From Acidobacteriota bacterium (GTDB lineage: Bacteria; Acidobacteriota; Terriglobia; Bryobacterales; Bryobacteraceae), in NCBI GenBank assembly GCA_016870995.1, contig VFZU01000033.1, positions 1 through 50,268 on the forward strand: a stretch of DNA of 50,268 bases, given 5' to 3'. Both the position numbers and the translations under genes were made by a program. The notes below the pieces were generated by a model, which made no database searches, was not told the origin of the DNA, and was given only the letters and a program-made list of their open reading frames with translations. This document shows positions 25,572 to 32,341 of the stretch, piece by piece; within the stretch, counting starts at the first letter, position 1, and each line of letters starts with the position of its first letter.

Positions 25572-26159
25572 CTAAGAACCGAGGTCGATGCCCAGCTTCT
25601 TCAGTTCTTCAGCGTAGTAACGCTTATGAAGAATGTCGTACTCTTCGCTGCCTTCGAGAATGCCCTTCTTCTGCGAGAGGACTTTCGCGCGCGCGTCTTT
25701 ATCGGCCTTCTCTTCTACCTGAAGAATCTCGGTGAAGGATTTGACGATCTCAAGGCGCGTGTCGTTGGGATCTTTCTTCACGCGGGTTTCGCGCTGCTTG
25801 CGGAGCATGGCGCCGAGCGTATGAGAAAGATCGGTGATCTTATCGCGGGAGAGCTTCATGTTGTCGCCAGACTCGCGACCGGAAGCACGGATAATCTTGC
25901 GCTGGGTCACCATGGTGGACTTGATCTTGCGGAACATGTCCTGGTAGGAGACGCCTTCCTTGCGCATGTATTCGGTGTATTGCTCAAGAATCTCGCGGAC
26001 TTCGTCGTTGAGGTTGTCTTCGATGGAGAGGTCTTTGATGATCACCTCCGCGATCGCTTCAGCAAGGCCAGCCGGGTTGGCTGTGTCGATGTATACAGGG
26101 GCGAGCCGCTGCACGAGACGGCGCGACAGGTAACCAACGAATTCTTTGGCAATCAGCAT
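25572..26159 (-). CDS. DUF507 family protein
   Basis: This 195-residue protein matches DUF507, a family of about 180 residues built from two similar helical halves. The first half has LIAKEFVGYLSRRLVQRL and IIKDLSIEDNLNDEVREIL ... YQDMFRKIKSTMV, and the second repeats this as IVKSFTEILQVEEKADKDARAKVL ... YDILHKRYYAEELKKLGI. It is charged and has no signal peptide, so it is probably cytoplasmic. The function is unknown. It lies 44 bases after the Fur-like gene and 3 bases before ribokinase, and may belong to the same transcript as the metal-regulator genes. Confidence 0.85.
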   Translation of the reverse strand: MLIAKEFVGYLSRRLVQRLAPVYIDTANPAGLAEAIAEVIIKDLSIEDNLNDEVREILEQYTEYMRKEGVSYQDMFRKIKSTMVTQRKIIRASGRESGDNMKLSRDKITDLSHTLGAMLRKQRETRVKKDPNDTRLEIVKSFTEILQVEEKADKDARAKVLSQKKGILEGSEEYDILHKRYYAEELKKLGIDLGS

Positions 26160-26203
26160 GGAGTAGTTCTACGAGAACCAGTGTATCGACATCCAATCGA
26201 GAC

Positions 26204-26623
26204 TCAATTGCGGCAGGCGCAAGAGTCACACATCCCGTAGAGAATCAGCTCATGCGTGGTGGCGACGAAGCCAGTGGGCAGCTTCGGCTTGACTTGCACA
26301 GGGCAGCCCGGAAGATCAAACACTCGCTTGCACTCCGTGCAATGGAAGTGATGATGATGAGCCTTGCCGGCAATCTCGTACCGTGCCGGTTCGCCGGGGA
26401 GTTCCACGGGCGTGAGCCAGCCTTCTTCGACGAGGGCTTTTACGTTACGGTAGACCGTTGCGATGCCAAGGCCATCAATGCGGCTACCGGCCAGTTCAAG
26501 AACTTCCTGCGGCCCAAGAGGGCGGTCCATCTCTGCGAAGACATCGCGGATGGCCGCCTTCTGGCGTGTGTTCCGTTGGAGGATGGCTTTTCCCGATCCG
26601 TCAGGCAACTTGGACGGCTCCAT
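26204..26623 (-). CDS. Fur-family regulator, Zur-like
   Basis: This 139-residue Fur-family protein has a winged helix (RQKAAIRDVFAEM ... LGIATVYRNVKALVEEGWL) and a metal/dimer domain with HHHHFHCTECKRVFDLP and a C-terminal MCDSCACRN, giving two CxxC structural zinc sites. The His run and context suggest a zinc sensor (Zur), although Fur or PerR cannot be excluded. I chose the ATG at 26623; the open frame extends upstream but only in the frame antisense to nothing sensible (Thr/Ala-rich). This start lies 23 bases inside the end of the His-rich gene, so the two are coupled. It is the third gene of the SmtB-like operon. Confidence 0.85.
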   Translation of the reverse strand: MEPSKLPDGSGKAILQRNTRQKAAIRDVFAEMDRPLGPQEVLELAGSRIDGLGIATVYRNVKALVEEGWLTPVELPGEPARYEIAGKAHHHHFHCTECKRVFDLPGCPVQVKPKLPTGFVATTHELILYGMCDSCACRN

Positions 26624-26945
26624 GGTTGTCGCAGTGGCCGTTGTGCATGTGGTGGAGGTGGCCATCCACGAGATAGTCGATGTGATCACCGTGGGGAACA
26701 GCTTCGTGGCCGCAGCCTTCGCCATGGACATGGCCGGCTTCATGACCGCTGCACACGTGCCCGCCAGTGCAATCGGAGGGGTTCGCGGCGGTTACGGCAA
26801 TCGTATGCTCGTCGAAGTGCCCTTCATGCGCGTGATGCAGATGGCCATCATGAAGATAGTCGATATGACCCTCGTGGACAATGGCCGTGTGTCCGCAGCC
26901 AGGGCCGTGGACGTGGTCGTGATTTTCGTGGACGTGATGATTCAT
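26601..26945 (-). CDS. Small His-rich metal-binding protein with duplicated GHIDYL motif
   Basis: This 114-residue protein holds about 30 His residues and several Cys, in two tandem copies of one unit: HGPGCGHTAIVHEGH then IDYLHDGHLHHAHEGH, and HGEGCGHEAVPHGDH then IDYLVDGHLHHMHNGH. Between them is CTGGHVCSGHE. The composition suggests cytoplasmic zinc or nickel storage or delivery; no signal peptide is seen. I have seen related proteins annotated only as hypothetical. Its ATG overlaps the stop of the ArsR gene (ATGA at 26942-26945), and its end overlaps the Fur-like gene, so it sits between two metal regulators. The function is inferred. Confidence 0.8.
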   Translation of the reverse strand: MNHHVHENHDHVHGPGCGHTAIVHEGHIDYLHDGHLHHAHEGHFDEHTIAVTAANPSDCTGGHVCSGHEAGHVHGEGCGHEAVPHGDHIDYLVDGHLHHMHNGHCDNHGAVQVA

Positions 26946-27328
26946 TTTTGTGCCTTTCTCTTTACCGGCATGTTCTCAGTAGAATGCGCCAGAGCATTAA
27001 AAATCAAGCTAGCGACGTGTTGGTCCGCAAGCGAATAAAGAATGTGTTTGCCCCGCCGGCGGCGCGCGAGCAAATTTTCCGAGCGGAGCACACGCAGGCG
27101 TTGTGAAATCGTAGATAACTCTTCGCTGGTCGCAGCGGCGATTTCGCTGACACAAGCTTCCCCTTGAGCCAGCATCGCGAGGGTGCGTAACCGCGCCGGA
27201 TCTCCCATGGCGCGGAAAATCCGGGCCGCCACATCGATCGACGCTTCATCCACCGGCGGCATGAGACGCTTGCGGTGTTCGGGGTCATTCGGGGTGCAGG
27301 CTTGAGTCGATTTGAGTCTTGTTTTCAC
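26942..27328 (-). CDS. ArsR/SmtB-family metal-responsive repressor
   Basis: This 128-residue winged-helix repressor has FRAMGDPARLRTLAMLAQ, an HTH (CVSEIAAATSEELSTISQRLRVLR) and a wing (RRRRGKHILYSL). The last helix reads DQHVASLIFNALAHSTE, giving Asp102, His104, His115 and Glu118; this is the exact alpha5 zinc site spacing of SmtB (Asp104, His106, His117, Glu120). The protein should therefore bind DNA without zinc and release it with zinc. The start is a GTG at 27328 with no ribosome site; an ATG at 27262 is possible but would lose an N-terminal Cys/His stretch. A candidate operator lies directly upstream. It heads the leftward operon. Confidence 0.88.
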   Translation of the reverse strand: MKTRLKSTQACTPNDPEHRKRLMPPVDEASIDVAARIFRAMGDPARLRTLAMLAQGEACVSEIAAATSEELSTISQRLRVLRSENLLARRRRGKHILYSLADQHVASLIFNALAHSTENMPVKRKAQK

Positions 27329-27329
27329 T

Positions 27330-27343
27330 TGAACAACTATTCA
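27330..27343. promoter_or_regulatory. Candidate SmtB/CzrA-type operator
   Basis: TGAACAACTATTCA (plus strand) is a 6-2-6 imperfect palindrome with the half sites TGAACA and TATTCA. From memory these are the half sites of the SmtB and CzrA zinc operators. The match continues with TGAAA shortly after (27346-27350), as in CzrA as I recall it. It ends one base before the GTG of the ArsR gene, so bound repressor would block its promoter or transcript start. That the repressor binds here is inferred. Confidence 0.6.
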
Positions 27344-27442
27344 ACTGAAATGTAGCACAACTGAGGCGCGAAGTGAAGATCGAAATTTCTATCCTCGCGA
27401 TCCCGATCCCAAACCGCCAAAAATGTCATACAGTGGCAGCGT

Positions 27443-28342
27443 ATGAGAATCCTCGCTGCCTTTTTGCTTCTCGCGCTGGTATCGTGCCAGCAACCGAACC
27501 AACAATCTGCTGAATTGCTGGGTGCGAATGCCACCTGGGGCAACACAGAAGGCCCCGCGATTGACTCCAAGGGCAATCTTTACTTCACCTCCCGCGGCAG
27601 CTACAAGGGAGTCGTTTCGTGGAATGAGAAGGATGGCGTTAAGGAGTATCTGGCAGTCGCTACCAAGGAAGGCCCAGGTGGGCTTTACTTCGATGCGAGC
27701 GACAACATGTACGTAACCGCAACGGGCGAACAGCAGATTCTGAAGGTTACGCCCGACAAGAAGGTATCGGTGCTCGCAGAGAACTTCGATGCGATGCCCG
27801 GTAAGAGCAAAGGGCCGAATGATCTGGTGGTCGCCAAGGATGGGACGATCTATTTCACTGAGCCGAATGGATACGACGGCTCAGCCCCCAAAGGCACGGT
27901 TTACCGAATTCCGAAAGATGGCAAGCCTGAGGTGTTTTCGCAAGAAATCACAGGCACCAACGGGATCATTCTGAGTGCTGACCAGCAGACGCTGTATGTG
28001 GCTCACAACGTCGCCAAGGACACTTCGAACATCGTCAAATGGAAATTGCCCTCGGGCAAAGCAGAGTTAGTGGCAAAGGTTGAGCCTTGCCAAGCCGACG
28101 GAATGGATGTCGATCAGAATGGGCACCTGTGGCTCACTTGCTACTCCCACGGGATCGCACACAGAATCGATCCGGCAACGGGCCAATCGCTTGAAACAAT
28201 CACCACGGCGCAGAAGGCCTTGACGAACTGCAAGTTCGGTCGCGCGGGCAAACAGAACTTCCTGTATTTCACCTCGTCAGACATGGACCGCGTCACTGGT
28301 TACATTTATCGCGCTCAGGTTGCGACGGGCGGGCTTCGCTAA
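27443..28342 (+). CDS. SMP-30/gluconolactonase-like lipoprotein
   Basis: This 299-residue protein has a lipoprotein leader (MRILAAFLLLALVSC) with Cys15 as the likely acylated residue. A six-bladed beta-propeller of the SMP-30/LRE type follows: TEGPAIDSKGNLYFTSRG, KEGPGGLYFDASDNMYVT, KGPNDLVVAKDGTIYFTEPNG, TGTNGIILSADQQTLYVAHN, and CQADGMDVDQNGHLWLTCYS. The conserved Glu in EGP, Asn in PND and Asp in DGM are the usual metal-binding residues, so a lactonase-type hydrolase is likely. It is anchored to a membrane facing the periplasm. It is divergent from the ArsR operon, with about 114 bases between. Confidence 0.85.
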   Translation: MRILAAFLLLALVSCQQPNQQSAELLGANATWGNTEGPAIDSKGNLYFTSRGSYKGVVSWNEKDGVKEYLAVATKEGPGGLYFDASDNMYVTATGEQQILKVTPDKKVSVLAENFDAMPGKSKGPNDLVVAKDGTIYFTEPNGYDGSAPKGTVYRIPKDGKPEVFSQEITGTNGIILSADQQTLYVAHNVAKDTSNIVKWKLPSGKAELVAKVEPCQADGMDVDQNGHLWLTCYSHGIAHRIDPATGQSLETITTAQKALTNCKFGRAGKQNFLYFTSSDMDRVTGYIYRAQVATGGLR

Positions 28343-28446
28343 GAGACTCCGGCGGTTCCCTTAAGGAATTGGCTACGGCACCGCTATGGCGTTGAGTGCA
28401 TTTGCGGATTGGCAGAGTTCGCGATTCGCCGCGCACTGGGCTCAGC

Positions 28447-30042
28447 ATGCGGTTATTGGTAACACTTACTCTTGCTCTGGCTGCGCTTGAGGCGGGCACG
28501 CCACCGGCGAACTTCACGGAAACAACGATCGTAAACGGGCTGTCCAGCCCAACGGCAATGGCCTTTGCGCCCGACGGAAGAATCTTCATTCTTGAACAAG
28601 CAGGGGCACTGCGGATCTTCAAGAATGGAGTATTGCTCGCGACTCCGGCGTTGAGCTTATCCGTCGATAGCAGTGGCGAGCGCGGCCTTCTGGGCATTGC
28701 CTTCGACCCTGACTTTACGACGAATCAGTTCATTTACCGCTACTACACTTTGACGTCTACGCCGAGAAGAAATCGCGTCAGTCGATTTACGATGAGTGGC
28801 GATTTGGCGGGGGGAGAAGTTGTGTTGCTCGAGTTGGACAATCTGACCTTAGCAACAAATCACAACGGTGGTGCATTACACTCCAGCATTGATGGCAAGT
28901 TGCACATCGCGGTGGGCGACAATGCGACGGCGTCGAACGCGCAGACCTCAACCAATCTGCACGGCAAAACACTGCGAATGAATCGAGATGGTTCGATCCC
29001 AACCGACAACCCTTTCTTCACAACCGCGACTGGCAAGAATCGGCTGATCTGGACATTGGGTTTGCGCAACCCATTCACGTTCGCAGTTCAGAAAACAACG
29101 GGGCGGATCTTGATCAACGATGTCGGACAGAACAACTGGGAAGAAATCAACGATGGCATTGCTGGTGCGAACTTTGGCTGGCCGGCAACAGAAGGTAACT
29201 TCACCCAGTCTTCATTTCCGACTTTCAGCCGGCCCACCTATACCTACAACCACGCAAACCAGTTCAATGGCCGGTTCAGTTGCGCGATTACTGGTGCCGA
29301 TTTTTACAATCCGCCAAATCAGTCATTCCTTTCGAGCTATACCGGGCTCTACTTCTTCGCGGATTTTTCTGGAGGTTGGATTGCTACTTTGAATCCAGAC
29401 ACTGGCCAGACGCTGCCGTTTCTGACGGGAGGAAGCTCGATCGTAGACATCCATGTGCACCCTGATGGGAGTTTGTATTATCTGCAGCGTGGTGGCGGAA
29501 ACGTACGAAGGGTCGCTTTTACAAGGCCGCAAGCACCTACCATCAGCTCGCAGCCGCAGAACCAGACGGTGCCTGTTGGCCTGAACGCCACCTTTACGGT
29601 GAGCGCCAGCGGCAGTGACCTCAGCTATCAATGGCAGCGCGGCACGGTCAACATCCCCGGCGCGACCGGGGCCAGCTACACGCGGAACAACGTCAGCAAC
29701 GGAGATTCCGGTGCCACATTCCGCGTGATTGTGACGAACCCAACGGGTAGCGCGACCAGCAACGCCGCAACACTCACCGTCACTGCGAACCAGCCCCCGG
29801 TGCCAAGCATCACAGCACCGGCTACATTCATCGGGGGACAGACGATTCTGTTCAGCGGGTCGGCAACCGATCCTGAATCTGGCACTTTGAGCAACAGCGC
29901 TTTCACTTGGCGAGTGGATTACCACACGGGTGCCGCAATCCGACCCTTTGTGCAGCAGTTTTCCAATGCAGGTGGCGGATCCTGGCTGGTGCCGCAAATC
30001 ACGCCTTACTTGCTGACTGACGTTTTTTTAGAATCCATCTGA
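28447..30042 (+). CDS. PQQ-type (GSDH-like) sugar dehydrogenase with Ig-like domain, broken by frameshift
   Basis: A signal peptide (MRLLVTLTLALAALEAG) precedes a soluble glucose dehydrogenase-type six-bladed propeller. It has SSPTAMAFAPDGRIFILEQAG, GERGLLGIAFDPDF, NHNGGALHSSIDGKLHIAVGD, NPFTFAV and INDVGQNNWEEIN (about 20-365). An Ig-like module follows (about 370-460, SQPQNQTVPVGLNATFTV) and then the start of a further domain. I chose the ATG at 28447; the earlier open frame has no leader. The frame meets T7 at 30023-30029 and stops at 30042. The true continuation (FFRIHLSATDPQGNVTS) lies one base back. The catalytic propeller is complete, so the truncated protein may still work. Confidence 0.82.
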   Translation: MRLLVTLTLALAALEAGTPPANFTETTIVNGLSSPTAMAFAPDGRIFILEQAGALRIFKNGVLLATPALSLSVDSSGERGLLGIAFDPDFTTNQFIYRYYTLTSTPRRNRVSRFTMSGDLAGGEVVLLELDNLTLATNHNGGALHSSIDGKLHIAVGDNATASNAQTSTNLHGKTLRMNRDGSIPTDNPFFTTATGKNRLIWTLGLRNPFTFAVQKTTGRILINDVGQNNWEEINDGIAGANFGWPATEGNFTQSSFPTFSRPTYTYNHANQFNGRFSCAITGADFYNPPNQSFLSSYTGLYFFADFSGGWIATLNPDTGQTLPFLTGGSSIVDIHVHPDGSLYYLQRGGGNVRRVAFTRPQAPTISSQPQNQTVPVGLNATFTVSASGSDLSYQWQRGTVNIPGATGASYTRNNVSNGDSGATFRVIVTNPTGSATSNAATLTVTANQPPVPSITAPATFIGGQTILFSGSATDPESGTLSNSAFTWRVDYHTGAAIRPFVQQFSNAGGGSWLVPQITPYLLTDVFLESI

Positions 30043-30887
30043 GCGCGACTGACCCGCAGGGAAACGTCACCTCAATCAGCCGAGACGTCGCGCCAGTTAC
30101 CAGCAACTTTACGGTGAACACGGTGCCTGCGGGCCTGAGTTTTACCGCGGACGGCGTGCCCTTTAATGCCCAACAAACCATCGCGAGCGTCGTCGGATTG
30201 ATACGACCGATTGCGACGTCGAGCCCTCAAGGCAGCGGCGGAACAAAGTCCAACTTCCTGAACTGGTCTGATGGTGGCGCGATTGCTCACAACATCACTG
30301 TGCCTGCCGCGAACTCGATTTACAGCGCGAACTTCGCGACAGAACACTTGCTGACCACAGGAGCCAACCCGGTCGCTGGAGGCATCATGAGCGCGGGGGG
30401 ATTTTTCGCCGCTGGTGCGGTTGTGAATCTATCGGCAACCCCAAGTGCAGGCTGGCAATTCACAAACTTCAGCGGCCCCGCAAGCGGAGCCACCGTAACG
30501 ATGGATGGACCCAAATCGATAACGGCAAACTTCGCGCCGTCGCCGACGCTACTCGCGGTGAACGTCGGGTCGAAGGTGGACGCAAACGGCCTTCGTCTGT
30601 GGAACTTGAGAATCACCAACATCGGGCAGGGAGCGCTTGCGAATGGTCAATTGAGCTCGATTGCGATCACGCCGATCGGCAGTGGGGCGATTTCGCTGGT
30701 GACTCCGCTGCCGATTCCGCTCGGTAACATTCCGCCAGGAGCAAGTGTCAAATTCCCAGTCAGTTTCAACTGGCCGCTGAGCACGCCGCCCACCCGGGCA
30801 CGGATGACCTTCGGCTTTAATGGCGACTTCGGTCATGCGTCGACCGTGACGCTGAACAATCTGTTTCGTGAATCGAGGAGCATGACC
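30024..30887 (+). pseudogene. C-terminal part of the sugar dehydrogenase gene, displaced by -1
   Basis: In the -1 frame from the T7 run the sequence reads FFRIHLSATDPQGNVTS, then VAPVTSNFTVNTVPAGLSFTADGVPF, NWSDGGAIAHNITVPAANSIY, a divergent beta-repeat with GPKSITANF, and an end with RMTFGFNGDFGHASTVTLNNLFR. This is the normal tail of acidobacterial sugar dehydrogenase-like proteins, which follow RIHLxATDxxG with an SNFTVxTxPAGL repeat. No stop ends it: the frame runs through into the PEP-CTERM gene. A TGA at 30869-30871 in another frame lies where an end would be expected. An ATG at 30114 exists in frame, but it lacks a leader and a ribosome site. Confidence 0.75.
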
Positions 30888-31469
30888 ATGCGAGCAATTC
30901 TTCTCATGATGATTGTGGCGATGCCAAGCCTCGGCGCGCCACTATTGACGATCCCCGGTGGGGCCACCTTCAACCTGACGCCGAACGCAACCTTCAATCT
31001 TCCTTTTTCGATCACTGCTGATGCCAATAACTATGTCGTGATCACCGGAGTCAGTGGCGTGATCACAAGATCGCCCTCGGAGATTTATGCGATCACAGAC
31101 GTGCTCAGTGTTTTCGTCAGCAACAATGCTTATGCATTAGCACCCGGAAACTCTGTATGGACCGAGACCTCTACTCCACTATTGGCCGGGACGAGTGCGG
31201 AGGCAGCCGGGCAATTCCTGGTGCCCGCCAATGTGACCCTTGGATTGGCAACGGGGAATCTCTTCATCAGCTATGAACTGTATGATCTGAATCCGTTCTT
31301 GGACAGCATGGCTCAAGGCACAGGAGGCGGTACATTAAGCGCTACCTACAGCGTCAACTTTACCGCTGGCGCAGAAGTGCCCGAGCCGGACACGCTTGCG
31401 TTGGCGGCAGCCGGGTTTGCCGTTTTTCGGGTAGCTATTTGGCGACGACGAAATCGGGCCGCGTTGTGA
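30888..31469 (+). CDS. PEP-CTERM sorting-signal protein
   Basis: This 193-residue secreted protein has a signal peptide (MRAILLMMIVAMPSLGAP), a beta-rich body, and a C-terminal PEP-CTERM signal: VPEPDTLALAAAGFAVF followed by a basic end with WRRRNR. Such signals direct the protein to an exosortase (EpsH-like) for cleavage and surface or exopolysaccharide attachment; no exosortase is in the window. The start ATG at 30888 has AGGAG eight bases upstream (30876-30880), and a second ATG at 30882 is too close to it. The same frame is open far upstream, which makes a fused ORF with the preceding broken gene, but the leader shows this is a separate gene. The end overlaps the convergent ThuA gene by 35 bases. 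Confidence 0.75.
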   Translation: MRAILLMMIVAMPSLGAPLLTIPGGATFNLTPNATFNLPFSITADANNYVVITGVSGVITRSPSEIYAITDVLSVFVSNNAYALAPGNSVWTETSTPLLAGTSAEAAGQFLVPANVTLGLATGNLFISYELYDLNPFLDSMAQGTGGGTLSATYSVNFTAGAEVPEPDTLALAAAGFAVFRVAIWRRRNRAAL

Positions 31470-32325
31470 ACTGTGTTGCTCCGGGAAAATCTTTCGGCAC
31501 CTTTTGGGTTACCTTACCCGTGGCTGCCCATTCGGTGCCGCGCTGAAACGTAGCGATAAAGCCGACCGAGTTGAGAGCAGCCCGATCATGGCCCAGGATG
31601 GTGTGGAAGATTTTGCCCTTCTCATAGGTGAGCGTCATCAGAACGGGTTCATCACGACCGGTGCCTTTGTTGGCCGGATCGGAATAAGCAGTAGAGAGCA
31701 CCGTCATGTTCGCGCCAGGCCCACGCATCTGAGCGTAAAGCTCATCGCCGGCGTGCATCCATTCCGTGGGGAGACCTTTGGTGATCGGGTGATTCGTCAC
31801 ACGGTTAGTGACCTTAAAAGGTAACCGTGCACCATGGCTTCCGGCCCTGCCAGGCGAAGGATCCGCTTCGACTTTGCCGACGCGGTAGAACCAATAGGGG
31901 CCATCTTTTTCGGTTCGACCACGCCAACCTCCAATCCCGATCATCAGGTTGTAAGCCTTCCAATTTGGAAAAGCATTATCGGCGGCATGAAAAATTACAA
32001 CACCGCCGCCTGCGGCAACATATTTCTCAAAAGCCGTCTTGATCCGATCGGGCCAACGATCGTCGGGTGCGTCATAGTTGAGCACGACGGCCTTGTATTT
32101 GCTGAACTGCGGATCGAACGTGGAAAAGTTGGCACCTTTGGGAGGAGCGGTCAAGACATCCACTGCGAACAAGCCCGTTTGATCGAGCATCTTTTTGAGA
32201 AAGGGTGTCGTTTCTTGCCAGGCATGGTAGGGGCCACCCTGCTCACCGTCCAGAAGAAGAATCGGAATTGGGGAAGCGGCGGATGCAACCGCAGCCAGTG
32301 CAAGAAGAAGGATCGAAAGTCGCAT
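31435..32325 (-). CDS. ThuA-domain secreted protein
   Basis: This 296-residue protein has a signal peptide (MRLSILLLALAAVASAASP) and a ThuA-like glutamine-amidotransferase fold: ILLLDGEQGGPYHAWQETTPFLKKML, YKAVVLNYDAPDDRW, AAGGGVVIFHAADNAF, TNHPITKGLPTEWMHAGDELYAQM, and GKIFHTILGHD near the end. ThuA domains occur with sugar catabolism genes in Acidobacteria and Planctomycetes; the reaction is not well known. I chose the ATG at 32325; the open frame upstream lies over the phosphatase gene and is not credible. It starts 16 bases after the phosphatase stop, so it may be co-transcribed with the Fur-FHA-PP2C unit. Confidence 0.88.
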   Translation of the reverse strand: MRLSILLLALAAVASAASPIPILLLDGEQGGPYHAWQETTPFLKKMLDQTGLFAVDVLTAPPKGANFSTFDPQFSKYKAVVLNYDAPDDRWPDRIKTAFEKYVAAGGGVVIFHAADNAFPNWKAYNLMIGIGGWRGRTEKDGPYWFYRVGKVEADPSPGRAGSHGARLPFKVTNRVTNHPITKGLPTEWMHAGDELYAQMRGPGANMTVLSTAYSDPANKGTGRDEPVLMTLTYEKGKIFHTILGHDRAALNSVGFIATFQRGTEWAATGKVTQKVPKDFPGATQFTTRPDFVVAK

Positions 32326-32341
32326 AGGAACCACTGACAGT

